Positions 50,567-58,756 are shown, counted from the first letter of the stretch. The stretch is DNA of 64,000 nucleotides from Oscillospiraceae bacterium (GCA_015065935.1 SVPI01000006.1:17112-81111); one strand, 5' to 3'. The notes: generated from the sequence alone by a model not told the origin. Made by a program: numbers and translations.

Positions 50567-51241
50567 TCATATTAAATATAATCCCGACTGTGTTATAACA
50601 AACTCGAAATCGCCTGCCTTAAGGTATTTTTTAACAGGCTCTGTAAATGTGTATATTTCGGTAATTGAATAATCCTTTAGGTTTATGCCCACAAGCGTTT
50701 TATCAGCCGCGCCCAGCACGGTAAGACCGTTTTCGGTGACGGTGAGCCGAATTGGCGCCTTAAAGGGTGAATTTTTGCCGCCGCCAATGCGAAGCTCCTC
50801 ACGCATATTGGAAAGGTTAAATTTAATAATGGCATTATGCTCCTTAAAGCAGGCCCAAAGGCTATCCTGCACAAAGGCAATATCGGCAGGCGGCGTGCCT
50901 TTATAAGAAATTTGGCTCATCCAAAGGGGCAGGCCAAAGCTATCCAGCAAAACGGCGCTACCATCGCGGTTATCAAGGACAAAAATTCTATCCTGCGGTA
51001 GATTTAAAACCCTTGCCTCGGCAAAGTTTGAGCAGTGCTGCATTATGGTTTTATAACGGGTGCCGAACTTTGCAAGGAAATAAACATTTTTGGTAACCCT
51101 GGACATTTTACCTGTTTCGAAGGAAATCATTTTAAATTCAACCTTTGCCGTTTCCTGCTCCTTTTCGGCAGTAAAAACAAAGCAAACGCCGTTTTCCATA
51201 ACCACAATGTCGTGAACATCGCCCTCAAAAATTTGGCGCAT
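50567..51241 (-). CDS. hypothetical beta-propeller-like protein
   Basis: 224 residues, no signal peptide or membrane segment. I do not recognise a family. The sequence is a run of short beta-type segments of the pattern seen in propellers (RIFVLDNRDGSAVLLDSFGL, IAFVQDSLWACFKEHNAIIK, LTVLGAADKTLVGINLKDYS). GGAGG lies before the ATG; the promoter with operator is at 51263-51308. Confidence 0.6.
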   Translation of the reverse strand: MRQIFEGDVHDIVVMENGVCFVFTAEKEQETAKVEFKMISFETGKMSRVTKNVYFLAKFGTRYKTIMQHCSNFAEARVLNLPQDRIFVLDNRDGSAVLLDSFGLPLWMSQISYKGTPPADIAFVQDSLWACFKEHNAIIKFNLSNMREELRIGGGKNSPFKAPIRLTVTENGLTVLGAADKTLVGINLKDYSITEIYTFTEPVKKYLKAGDFEFVITQSGLYLI

Positions 51242-51262
51242 TTATGATTTCCTCCCTTCTTA

Positions 51263-51308
51263 AAAATGTCACAAATGACATTTTACAACATTATTCTTTT
51301 ATAGTCAA
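51263..51308 (-). promoter_or_regulatory. promoter with operator-like palindrome for the gene at 50567
   Basis: On the minus strand TTGACT (51308 to 51303), 17 bases, TAAAAT (51285 to 51280). The palindrome AAAATGTCA-CAAA-TGACATTTT (51263-51284) overlaps the -10, a classic repressor position. Confidence 0.66.
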
Positions 51309-51316
51309 CCTTATTT

Positions 51317-51913
51317 TTACTGTTCCTCAAAGTCGGCCGCACCGTGCTTACACCAAGGGCATATAAAATCCTCAGGCAGGGCATCACCTTCATAAACATA
51401 GCCGCAAATTTTGCAAACAAAGCTCTTTTTCTCTGCTTTTTGGGGCTTGGGTTTAACATTTTTGTGGTAATAAGCGTAGGTCATGGGCTCTTCATCGTTT
51501 ATTATCTTGGCATCGGTTAGCTTACAAACAAAAAGAATGTGGGTGTCAAGGTCTATAGTGCTTTCTACCTCCAGTGAGATTACAGCGCAAACATATTCCT
51601 TTAAAACAGCAAGGCCGTTATCACTAGTGTAAAAGCCGAAGTCCTCAAACTTATCGGTGTCCCTTCCGCTTTTAAAACCGAAGCGCTCAAAAACCGAAAA
51701 GGGTGCCGCCTCACTTAAAACATTAATATTCATAATGCCGGTTTTAAGAGCGGTTTGGCAGGTGAGGTTTGCCTTGTTCACCGTAACGGCAATGCGAGCC
51801 GGTGTATCGGTAAGCTGGGCAACGGTGTTAACAATGCACCCGTTGTGTCTTTCATCCTTTGTAGTCAGTACAAAAAGGCCATAGTGAATTTTAAAAAGTG
51901 TTGTTAAATCCAT
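51317..51913 (-). CDS. flavin reductase-rubredoxin fusion (high-molecular-weight rubredoxin type)
   Basis: About 198 residues. The N-terminal flavin-reductase-like domain (FMN binding; LFKIHYGLFVLTTKDERHNG, CIVNTVAQLTDTPARIAVTV) is followed by a C-terminal rubredoxin: FVCKICGYVYEGDALPEDF then ICPWCKHG, four iron Cys as CxxC pairs. Such fusions accept electrons from NADH and feed flavodiiron proteins that reduce O2 or NO in anaerobes; that role here is inference. I use ATG 51913, nine bases after AAAGGA; the ATG at 51922 abuts that site. Confidence 0.85.
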   Translation of the reverse strand: MDLTTLFKIHYGLFVLTTKDERHNGCIVNTVAQLTDTPARIAVTVNKANLTCQTALKTGIMNINVLSEAAPFSVFERFGFKSGRDTDKFEDFGFYTSDNGLAVLKEYVCAVISLEVESTIDLDTHILFVCKLTDAKIINDEEPMTYAYYHKNVKPKPQKAEKKSFVCKICGYVYEGDALPEDFICPWCKHGAADFEEQ

Positions 51914-51926
51914 AATTTTCATTCCT

Positions 51927-52322
51927 TTATATATTGCTGTAATAAGATAAGGCTTGTTCCATTAAAGCCTCGGTAACACCAAAGTGGTCGGCAAGGTTTT
52001 CGGTGTCGCAAACACCGCTTGCCATTGCCTTTTTAAGGTCGGTAATTGGCACAAGGGTTTTTATAGCCCAGGCCTTGGCCTTGTTTTCGGCCTTGCCGCG
52101 GGAGGAAAGGGGGGAATGCAGATTATAAAATGCCGCCGACAGGCAGTGACCAAGCTCGTGTGCAAGGTAAACCCGCTCTTCACAGCCCCGCACAGTGCTG
52201 TCAAGGGCAACGAAGTCTTTACCATCCACATTAACGCAGGCCGATTTACAAAGGGGCAGGGGGAAGAAATCCACAGTTACACCGTTTTCCCTTGCCAGTG
52301 TGTAAAGGGCGTTAGTTTCCAT
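51927..52322 (-). CDS. ImmA/IrrE-family metallo-endopeptidase
   Basis: 131 residues with the zinc motif HELGH (in YLAHELGHCLSAAF) and the downstream acidic region ENKAKAWAIKTLVP. ImmA-type proteases cleave a partner XRE repressor, classically in ICEBs1 of B. subtilis. The start ATG 52322 follows AAGGAGAGAG and lies within the last codons of the XRE gene (overlap 11 bases), so the pair is coupled. Signals an immunity/induction module typical of mobile elements. Confidence 0.9.
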   Translation of the reverse strand: METNALYTLARENGVTVDFFPLPLCKSACVNVDGKDFVALDSTVRGCEERVYLAHELGHCLSAAFYNLHSPLSSRGKAENKAKAWAIKTLVPITDLKKAMASGVCDTENLADHFGVTEALMEQALSYYSNI

Positions 52323-52635
52323 TTTCTCTCTCCTTAACATATTGGGCGTAGCGCTTGACCTCGTTCCACATTTCATCGGTAACAACACCATCGCCGCCAA
52401 AAAGCGCCGCTTTAAGCATCTTTTCCTCGGCACGGCTATCCTCGCCCATAAGATAGTTTATACTTACATTAAAATAACTTGCAATTTTTGAAAGATTAAC
52501 CGCCGACAGGGATTTTAAGCGGCCCATCTTTAAATCGGACAAATTGGCTCTGGCAATGCCGCACTCTCGGCACAGGGTTGTGACCGAAACCGAGTTTTTT
52601 CGACACAAAGAGTCAATGCGCTCATAAAGTTCCAT
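52312..52635 (-). CDS. XRE-family repressor partnered with ImmA
   Basis: 107 residues. The N-terminal helix-turn-helix is RIDSLCRKNSVSVTTLCREC, GIARANLSDLKMGRLKSLSA; the C-terminal stretch (GDGVVTDEMWNEVKRYAQYV) may contact or be cut by the protease. The start ATG 52635 is 12 bases after GGGAG. Divergent from the gene at 52802, with two palindromic operators between. Confidence 0.88.
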   Translation of the reverse strand: MELYERIDSLCRKNSVSVTTLCRECGIARANLSDLKMGRLKSLSAVNLSKIASYFNVSINYLMGEDSRAEEKMLKAALFGGDGVVTDEMWNEVKRYAQYVKERENGN

Positions 52636-52671
52636 TTCAAAAATACTCCCTTTTTTGTGCAATGTCACAAA

Positions 52672-52751
52672 ATTACGAAATTCCGTAATTCAAGCCTTGA
52701 CAATCCAAAATTTTAACCTTAAAATTAAAAATGGATTTCGGAATTCCGTAT
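52672..52751. promoter_or_regulatory. two operators and a promoter between XRE and the zinc-ribbon gene
   Basis: Palindrome 1 is ATTACGAAATTCCGTAAT (52672-52689); palindrome 2 is TTTCGGAATTCCGTAT (52736-52751, core CGGAATTCCG). Centres are 63 bp apart, six helical turns. Between them lies a plus-strand promoter TTGACA (52697-52702), 17 bases, TAAAAT (52720-52725). The layout suits looping or paired repression by the XRE protein. Confidence 0.72.
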
Positions 52752-52801
52752 TTTCATTCTATCACACACAAAATCAAAAGTCAAGGAAAAGAGAAAGAAA
52801 A

Positions 52802-53188
52802 ATGTTTGTTTGCAAAAATTGTTACACATCCTTTGTTGCCCCAAAAACCGAAATCGAGCGCCACGGCAAAACCGAGCCGCCGTATGAGGAGTTTCACTGC
52901 TGCCCAAACTGTGAAAGCAGGAGCTTTTATGAAACGGCAGGGGGCTATTGCCGCAGCTGCGGGCGAAAAATTGCGGCCGGTAAGGAATATTGCAATGAAA
53001 CCTGCAGGAAACAGGGTGAGGCCCTTTGGGCAAAACAGCGAGCCGCCAGGGAAGCCCAAAAAAACGACCCTATGCAGGTGCTAATCCGCAAAACCGAGGA
53101 ATACAACAAAAAGCACGGCACGCGGCTTAGCTACGGTCAGTTTACGGCATATTTAGAAGCAGGAGTAATAAGCATAAATGACATATAA
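52802..53188 (+). CDS. multi-Cys zinc-ribbon protein, phage-like
   Basis: 128 residues. Cys pairs suggest two or three zinc ribbons: CKNC, CCPNC, CRSCGRKI, and CNETC. A basic helical stretch (KQGEALWAKQRAAREAQKND) follows and the C-terminus is YGQFTAYLEAGVISINDI. The exact family is unknown to me. The start ATG 52802 with AGGAAAAGAG is preferred over the long frame that opens at 52655, which reads through the promoter. Overlaps the next gene by 11 bases. Confidence 0.75.
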   Translation: MFVCKNCYTSFVAPKTEIERHGKTEPPYEEFHCCPNCESRSFYETAGGYCRSCGRKIAAGKEYCNETCRKQGEALWAKQRAAREAQKNDPMQVLIRKTEEYNKKHGTRLSYGQFTAYLEAGVISINDI

Positions 53189-53492
53189 ACAAAAAATAGA
53201 TTATTTAAAGAGCTACAAGGTAAATTTAGGTTTGCTTCGCCGCCTTGAAAGCCGAGAAAAGTTTTTTAGGTTGTCTGATGCCGAAAGAAAAGATAAAAAC
53301 GAGGCCCTTTTAAAAACCGAAAAGTTAGCTGAGGAAATCTCCCTTGTGGCAAGCCCTGTTTTAAGGCAGGTATTAAGAGAAAAATACATAAACGGCGCCG
53401 CCTTTAGCGCTCTGGGTGACACCTTCGGCTACAGCACCCGCCACATTCAGCGACTGCACAAAGTGGCGGTGGAGGAGTTTGAGGTGTTGTAA
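53178..53492 (+). CDS. DUF1492/ArpU-like sigma-70 region-4 type protein
   Basis: 104 residues. A coiled N-terminus (KIDYLKSYKVNLGLLRRLES) then a region-4-like HTH: REKYINGAAFSALGDTFGYS and TRHIQRLHKVAVEEF. This type is common in prophages and conjugative elements as a late-gene activator. With the XRE/ImmA pair and the zinc-ribbon gene it looks like a remnant of a mobile element; no integrase or structural genes are seen. Confidence 0.75.
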   Translation: MTYKQKIDYLKSYKVNLGLLRRLESREKFFRLSDAERKDKNEALLKTEKLAEEISLVASPVLRQVLREKYINGAAFSALGDTFGYSTRHIQRLHKVAVEEFEVL

Positions 53493-53516
53493 TTTTAATA
53501 TAAAAAGTGGTATAAT
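53487..53516 (+). promoter_or_regulatory. promoter of barnase remnant and barstar 2
   Basis: TTGTAA (53487-53492), 18 bases, TATAAT (53511-53516), overlapping the end of the preceding gene. Confidence 0.6.
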
Positions 53517-53607
53517 GAGGAGGGAATATTTAAAAATCGTTTGGTCTAACGATGGCTTGATATTTGTCACATACGACCAATATGGAACTTTTTACGAAAT
53601 TACATAA
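53515..53607 (+). pseudogene. C-terminal fragment of a barnase-type ribonuclease, catalytic His lost
   Basis: A 30-codon frame, MRREYLKIVWSNDGLIFVTY then DQYGTFYEIT. It aligns with the last 23 residues of B. amyloliquefaciens barnase (ILYSSDWLIYKTTDHYQTFT...): I counted 11 identities, keeping the S-x-D-x-LI-x-x-T-x-D-x-Y-x-TF pattern. The catalytic His102 position is Gln, and the rest of the enzyme, with the catalytic Glu, is missing. It stops 15 bases before barstar 2, so I read it as the fossil of the cognate toxin. Confidence 0.72.
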
Positions 53608-53622
53608 GGGGTGGAACAACAA

Positions 53623-53910
53623 ATGAAAATAATCGAGTTGGATTTAACAGGATGTAAATATTTAGATGAAATTCACGAAAAAATCCGCATTGCTTTTAAA
53701 TTTCCTGAGTGGTATGGAAAAAACTGGAGTGCATTTTGGGATTTGCTTTGGAGTGAATGTGATGCCGATAAGGTGATTATAAAAGGAGAAGAAAAATTGC
53801 CTGCAGAATTTGAACAAGATTTAATCATTATGCACGAGATTTTAGAAAGAAAGATTGAATTTAATAAAAAATGCAAATTTAATGCTTTTTCTTATGAAGT
53901 TGTAAGTTAA
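53623..53910 (+). CDS. barstar-family ribonuclease inhibitor
   Basis: 95 residues: IELDLTGCKYLDEIHEKIRI then FPEWYGKNWSAFWDLLW, the barnase-plugging segment. It is the cognate antitoxin of the barnase fragment just upstream; a retained inhibitor may protect against the same toxin from other cells. Start ATG 53623, seven bases from GGGGTGG; an in-frame GTG at 53611 lies in the ribosome site. A second barstar is encoded at 5660. Confidence 0.9.
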   Translation: MKIIELDLTGCKYLDEIHEKIRIAFKFPEWYGKNWSAFWDLLWSECDADKVIIKGEEKLPAEFEQDLIIMHEILERKIEFNKKCKFNAFSYEVVS

Positions 53911-53928
53911 CAAACGGGGATTTTTAAA

Positions 53929-54468
53929 ATGAAACTGCAAAACGAGAAATTTACGGCCAATATAACGGCGGTTGATACCAAAAACCTTAATTTAGATAAT
54001 CAAAGTTTTATTTATTTTGAAGAAAACGCTAAAAACGAGTTTAGCAAAAGTCATATTATTTCGGTTGATAACGGAACAAGGGTTGTTCAAATAATCCTTG
54101 TGGGTGATTTGTTTTTATACGATGAGCATTGCGCAGTTTTGGAGAACGAAGTATTAACAGTTTTGCAAAATAACACCCTCGTTCAGATTAATCTTGGCAC
54201 CTCCCAAATAATAAAGCAAAAACAAATTGAGGAGTTTGGGGGCAATTTTGAGCTACATTTAATACCGACAGGATATTTGGTATATGGCGAAAGCGCGGTT
54301 GCTACCTATGACAAAGACTTAAATCAGATATGGAGTTTTAGCGGTAAGGATATTTTTGTCCCAACCAGGGATAGGCCGGCTCTCGAAATAGGAGCACACA
54401 CCGTTTCCTTTTATGATTTCGAAAACAATTTTTATGAGATTGATTTCAGCGGAAAAGTTATAGAGTAA
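53929..54468 (+). CDS. hypothetical beta-strand-rich protein after barstar 2
   Basis: 179 residues, soluble, unrecognised. Short beta-type repeats (VVQIILVGDLFLYDEHCAVL, LVYGESAVATYDKDLNQIWS) resemble a partial propeller. It starts 18 bases after barstar 2 and ends at the shared terminator, so it is in the same unit. Its style recalls the hypothetical protein at 50567, but I could not align them. AT-rich codon use fits the barstar gene, not the glycolytic genes beside it. Confidence 0.6.
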   Translation: MKLQNEKFTANITAVDTKNLNLDNQSFIYFEENAKNEFSKSHIISVDNGTRVVQIILVGDLFLYDEHCAVLENEVLTVLQNNTLVQINLGTSQIIKQKQIEEFGGNFELHLIPTGYLVYGESAVATYDKDLNQIWSFSGKDIFVPTRDRPALEIGAHTVSFYDFENNFYEIDFSGKVIE

Positions 54469-54485
54469 ATTTAAAAGCAAGGGCA

Positions 54486-54518
54486 AAAAAAGACCGATTC
54501 GGCACGAATCGGTCTTTT
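54486..54518. terminator. bidirectional terminator between the accessory unit and gpmI
   Basis: GACCGATTC (54492-54500) pairs with GAATCGGTC (54506-54514) around GGCAC, with an A run before and TTTT after. Confidence 0.87.
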
Positions 54519-54529
54519 CATATTTTAAT

Positions 54530-56062
54530 TTAAAGAATAATGCTTTCTCCATCCATCTCTTCGGGCTGTGTAAGACCTAAAAGCTTAATAATTGTGGGGG
54601 AGATGTCACAAAGTCTGCCGCCTTCACGAAGCTTACACTGTTTTCCGATAACCGAGAAGGGAACGGGGTTTGTTGTGTGGGCGGTAAAGGGTGAGCCATC
54701 GGTGTCAATCATACAGTCAGCATTGCCGTGGTCGGCAGTGAGTAGCATCACGCCGCCCATTTTAAGGGTGGCATCCTTTACTCTGCCAACGCAGGTATCA
54801 ACGGTTTCCACTGCCTTAACAGCGGCATCGAAAAAGCCTGTGTGACCAACCATATCGCAGTTGGCGAAGTTTAAAATCACAACATCGTATTTACCGCTTA
54901 AAATAGCCTGACAAACCTTATCGCAAACGGGAACAGCGCTCATTTCGGGCTGTAAATCATAGGTTGCAACCTTTGGCGAGTTAACTAAAATTCTGTCCTC
55001 ACCTTCATACTGTGCCTCAATGCCGCCGTTAAAGAAGAAGGTTACGTGGGCATACTTTTCGGTTTCGGCAATGCGAAGCTGGGTAAGGTTTTGTTTGCTT
55101 AAAAATTCACCCAAAGTATTGGTTAATGACTGGGGTTTAAAAGCAACGGTAACGTTAGGCATTGTGGCATCATACTGTGTCATACAAACATAGAAAACAT
55201 CCTGCCTGCCACCGATTCTCTCAAAGCCTGCAAACTCATCATCAACAAAGGTTCTGGTAATTTCTCTTGCTCTGTCGGGGCGGAAGTTAAAGAATATAAC
55301 GCTGTCCCCCGATTTAATTCTTTTAGTACCCTCAACAACTGTTGGCAGAACGAACTCATCGGTAATGTGCTTGCCGTCGCCATCAATTTCCTCGTAGGAG
55401 GCTCTGACAGCGGCCTCGGCATCGGTGGTTTTTACGCCTTCGCCGTAAACTAAAGCGGCATAAGCAAGACCTACTCTATCCCAGCGGTTGTCACGGTCCA
55501 TACCATAAAAACGGCCCATAACGGTGGCAATTTTGCCAACGCCTATTCTATTTAGCTCCTTATTAAGAGCGGCAATAAAATCAGCAGCCGAAGCGGGGGG
55601 AACATCGCGGCCATCCAGCAGAGCGTGAATGTAAACCTCGCTAATTCCTTGGCGTTTTGCAAACTCTACAAGGGCTACAAGGTGGTCAAAGTGGGAGTGA
55701 ACGCCGCCATCGGAGAGCAGTCCCATAAGGTGGAGTGCGCTGCCGTTTTTCTTGCAGTTTTCGGCTGCGGCTAAAAATGCCTCGTTAGAATAAAAGGTTT
55801 CATCCTTTACAGCCTTTGTAATGCGGGTAAGCTCCTGATAAACAACTCTGCCGGCGCCGATATTTGTGTGGCCAACCTCACTGTTGCCCATCTGGCCATC
55901 AGGCAGACCTACATCCATTCCCGAAGCACCGATTTTGGTTGTGGGGCAGTTTGCAAAGATTTCATCAAGGCAGGGTGTTTTGGCGGCGTAAATGGCGTTA
56001 ACTTCCGTTTCGTCGTTAAAGCCAAAGCCATCCATAATGGTTAAAACAATAGGTTTTTTCAT
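54530..56062 (-). CDS. gpmI: 2,3-bisphosphoglycerate-independent phosphoglycerate mutase
   Basis: Interconverts 3- and 2-phosphoglycerate using two Mn ions. 510 residues: IMDGFGFND with a metal Asp, MGNSEVGHTNIGAGR with the phospho-Ser, LLSDGGVHSH, ALLDGRDVPP, GRFYGMDRDNRWDR, MLLTADHGNADCM. The start is ATG 56062; the in-frame GTG 56074 overlaps AAGGGTG, its ribosome site. Third gene of the pgk-tpiA-gpmI operon. Confidence 0.96.
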   Translation of the reverse strand: MKKPIVLTIMDGFGFNDETEVNAIYAAKTPCLDEIFANCPTTKIGASGMDVGLPDGQMGNSEVGHTNIGAGRVVYQELTRITKAVKDETFYSNEAFLAAAENCKKNGSALHLMGLLSDGGVHSHFDHLVALVEFAKRQGISEVYIHALLDGRDVPPASAADFIAALNKELNRIGVGKIATVMGRFYGMDRDNRWDRVGLAYAALVYGEGVKTTDAEAAVRASYEEIDGDGKHITDEFVLPTVVEGTKRIKSGDSVIFFNFRPDRAREITRTFVDDEFAGFERIGGRQDVFYVCMTQYDATMPNVTVAFKPQSLTNTLGEFLSKQNLTQLRIAETEKYAHVTFFFNGGIEAQYEGEDRILVNSPKVATYDLQPEMSAVPVCDKVCQAILSGKYDVVILNFANCDMVGHTGFFDAAVKAVETVDTCVGRVKDATLKMGGVMLLTADHGNADCMIDTDGSPFTAHTTNPVPFSVIGKQCKLREGGRLCDISPTIIKLLGLTQPEEMDGESIIL

Positions 56063-56076
56063 ATTTTTGGTCACCC

Positions 56077-56844
56077 TTATTTAGAAGCGGCTTTTACAAT
56101 GATAGAGAAGTCCTCGGCTTTAAGGGAAGCGCCGCCGATAAGACCGCCATCAACATTGATTTTGGAAAGAAGCTCATCAGCATTCTTTGCGTTCATAGAG
56201 CCGCCGTACTGAACGGTAACGGTTTCGGCAACCTCTTTGCCGTAAACCTCGGCAAGAGCCTGGCGAACGAAGCCGTTGCCCTCATCAGCCTGTTCGGCTG
56301 TTGCGGTAACGCCTGTGCCGATTGCCCAAACGGGCTCGTAAGCGATAATAACATTTTTAAGCTGCTCGGCAGTTACATTGGTAAGTGCCATTTTGGTCTG
56401 GAATTTAAGAAGGGTCTCGGTGTAGCCAAGCTCTCTCTGCTCTAAGGTTTCGCCAACGCAAACAATGGCGGTAAGGCCTGCATTAAGTGCGGCAAGAGTT
56501 CTAAGGTTAACAGTTTGGTCGGTTTCACCAAAGTACTGTCTTCTTTCACTGTGGCCGATAACAACATACTTAACGCCGCAGGCGGTAAGCATTTCGGCAG
56601 AGATTTCACCTGTGTATGCGCCGTTTGCCTTAAAGTGAACATTCTCAGCGCCGATTTCAATGTTAGAGCCCTCTGCTGCCTTAACAGCGGCATCAATATC
56701 AACAAAGGGAACGCAAAGAACAACCTTGCAGTCAGCACCTTCAACTAAAGGCTTCATTTCGTTAATAAGAGCTGCGGCCTCTGCGGGGGTTTTGTTCATT
56801 TTCCAGTTACCTGCGATAACTGCATTTCTTTTTGCTTTATCCAT
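56077..56844 (-). CDS. tpiA: triosephosphate isomerase
   Basis: 255 residues, TIM barrel, interconverting DHAP and glyceraldehyde 3-phosphate. VIAGNWKMNK (catalytic Lys), GHSERRQYF (catalytic His), AYEPVWAIGTG (catalytic Glu, loop 6), and VQYGGSMNAKN. I set the start at ATG 56844 after AAGGAG; the frame extends to 56934 only by reading through the REP-like pair. Confidence 0.96.
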   Translation of the reverse strand: MDKAKRNAVIAGNWKMNKTPAEAAALINEMKPLVEGADCKVVLCVPFVDIDAAVKAAEGSNIEIGAENVHFKANGAYTGEISAEMLTACGVKYVVIGHSERRQYFGETDQTVNLRTLAALNAGLTAIVCVGETLEQRELGYTETLLKFQTKMALTNVTAEQLKNVIIAYEPVWAIGTGVTATAEQADEGNGFVRQALAEVYGKEVAETVTVQYGGSMNAKNADELLSKINVDGGLIGGASLKAEDFSIIVKAASK

Positions 56845-56883
56845 TTTCTTTCTCCTTTTTATTACACATTGTATTACATAAAC

Positions 56884-56944
56884 GTAGGGGTCGATGCCTA
56901 CATCGACCCGAAAAAAACGGGCGGATGTGGGCATCCGCCCCTAC
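56884..56944. repeat. paired REP-like element between pgk and tpiA
   Basis: Two hairpins in opposite orientation, bounded by GTAGGGG/CCCCTAC: GTAGGGGTCGATGCCTACAT... (56884-56910) and, on the minus strand, GTAGGGGCGGATGCCCACAT... (56944-56918). Each has its own stem, and the two ends also pair. Confidence 0.72.
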
Positions 56945-56961
56945 AAAAATCCAAAAAATAT

Positions 56962-58173
56962 TTATTTGTCGTTAAGAGCAACAATACCGGGAAGGTCTTT
57001 ACCCTCAAGGAATTCAAGGGAAGCGCCGCCGCCTGTTGAAATATGGGTCATTTTATCGCCAAAGCCCATGGTGTTAACTGCCGCAGCAGAGTCGCCACCG
57101 CCGATAACGGTAACAGCATCGGTGTCGGCAAGAGCCTGAGCTACTGCTAATGTGCCCTTTGCAAGAATGGGGTTCTCGAACACGCCCATAGGTCCGTTCC
57201 AAACAACAGTCTTAGCGTTCTTAACTTCATTTGCATAAAGCTCAGCGGTCTTGGTGCCGATGTCAAGGCTCATCATATCAGCAGGGATTTTATCTGCATC
57301 AACAACGCTGATTTCAATAGGAGCATCAATGGGGTCAGGGAAGGATTTTGCGATGGTGCAATCCACAGGGAGAAGAATCTTAACGCCCTTTGCTGCTGCC
57401 TTTTCCATCATTTCGCGGCAGTAGTCAATCTTGGTTTCGTCAATAAGAGAGGTGCCAACGCCGTAGCCCTTTGCTGCAAGGAAGGTGTAAGCCATACCGC
57501 CGCCGATAATAAGGGTATCAGCCTTGGTTAAAAGGTTTTCGATAACAGGCAGCTTGCTGTCAACCTTTGCGCCGCCTAAAATACAAACGAAGGGGCGAAC
57601 AGGGTCGTTAACGGCATTGCCGAGATACTGAAGCTCTTTACCGATAAGGTAACCTGCGGCAGCCTCCTTAACATAGGAAACAACGCCAACGGTAGAGCAG
57701 TGTGCGCGGTGTGCGGTGCCGAATGCATCGTTAACAAAGATATCGGCTAAAGAACCGAGCTCGGCAGAAAATGCCTCGCCGTTTTTGGTTTCCTCTGCAC
57801 GGTAGCGGGTGTTCTGAAGGAGAACAACGTCGCCATCCTTCATAGCAGCAACGGCAGCCTTTGCGTTCTCGCCAACAACGTTATCGTCAGCGGCAAATTT
57901 TACTTCGATGCCGAGCTTTTTAGAAAGGTCCTCAGCAACGGGAGCTAAAGAAAGCTCAGGCTTGGGCTCACCCTTGGGTTTGCCAAGGTGGGAGCAAAGA
58001 ATAACCTTACCGCCATCGGCAATAAGTTTTTTAATTGTGGGGAGTGCGGCAACAATGCGGTTGTCATCGGTAATAACACCGTTTTTAAGGGGAACGTTAA
58101 AGTCGCAACGAACTAAAACCTTTTGACCCTTAACATTGATGTCGTCAACAGTCTTTTTGTTTAAAGCGCTCAT
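56962..58173 (-). CDS. pgk: phosphoglycerate kinase
   Basis: 403 residues. ATP-forming step of glycolysis. [67 protein letters not shown] and [12 protein letters not shown]. First gene of the minus-strand pgk-tpiA-gpmI operon; gapA is not adjacent. AAAGGA precedes the ATG. Confidence 0.97.
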   Translation of the reverse strand: MSALNKKTVDDINVKGQKVLVRCDFNVPLKNGVITDDNRIVAALPTIKKLIADGGKVILCSHLGKPKGEPKPELSLAPVAEDLSKKLGIEVKFAADDNVVGENAKAAVAAMKDGDVVLLQNTRYRAEETKNGEAFSAELGSLADIFVNDAFGTAHRAHCSTVGVVSYVKEAAAGYLIGKELQYLGNAVNDPVRPFVCILGGAKVDSKLPVIENLLTKADTLIIGGGMAYTFLAAKGYGVGTSLIDETKIDYCREMMEKAAAKGVKILLPVDCTIAKSFPDPIDAPIEISVVDADKIPADMMSLDIGTKTAELYANEVKNAKTVVWNGPMGVFENPILAKGTLAVAQALADTDAVTVIGGGDSAAAVNTMGFGDKMTHISTGGGASLEFLEGKDLPGIVALNDK

Positions 58174-58215
58174 AATAACATCCTTTCAAAGTAAGTTAAA
58201 TTTATAACAATTATT

Positions 58216-58243
58216 ATTGTACCACATTTTCAGCATTTTTCAA
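58216..58243 (-). promoter_or_regulatory. promoter of pgk-tpiA-gpmI
   Basis: On the minus strand TTGAAA (58243 to 58238), 16 bases, TACAAT (58221 to 58216). Confidence 0.68.
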
Positions 58244-58261
58244 TACTAAAATATAAAAATT

Positions 58262-58756
58262 TTACCAGTTATGGTTATGAAGCTGTCCCTTGTTTTGAAG
58301 GCTGGGGTAGCCCCACTGGCGAAGGGCCTCGTAAACCCCAATGGCAACCGAGTTCGAAAGGTTTAAGCTTCTGGCCTCATCAATCATAGGAATTCTTACA
58401 CAGCGGTCTCTATTTTGGAGGAGTAATTCCTCAGGCAGACCCTTAGTTTCCTTGCCGAAAAAGAGATAAGCGTTATCGGGGTAGGAAACAAAGGAATGGG
58501 TGTTTAGCGCCTTTGTTGTAAAAAAGAAAAATTCACCCTTATTTTTTGCAAAAAAGTCCTCTAAATTCTCATAATAGGTTATGTCTAAAAGGTGCCAGTA
58601 ATCAAGGCCTGCACGCTTTAGTTTTTTGTCATCAATAGTAAAACCCATAGGGCCTACAAGGTGCAGTCTTGCACCCGTTGCGGCGCAGGTGCGCGCCACG
58701 TTGCCCGTGTTTTGGGGGATTTCGGGCTCAACCATTACAATGTTAAGTGTTGCCAT
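58262..58756 (-). CDS. trmL: tRNA (cytidine/uridine-34) 2'-O-methyltransferase
   Basis: 164 residues, SPOUT fold: VMVEPEIPQNTGNVARTCAA, LVGPMGF, YLFFGKETKGLP, VRIPMIDEARSLNLSNSVAI (knot motifs). TrmL methylates the wobble base of tRNA-Leu. The start is ATG 58756, after AAAGGACT; six extra in-frame codons upstream are unlikely. Confidence 0.93.
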   Translation of the reverse strand: MATLNIVMVEPEIPQNTGNVARTCAATGARLHLVGPMGFTIDDKKLKRAGLDYWHLLDITYYENLEDFFAKNKGEFFFFTTKALNTHSFVSYPDNAYLFFGKETKGLPEELLLQNRDRCVRIPMIDEARSLNLSNSVAIGVYEALRQWGYPSLQNKGQLHNHNW

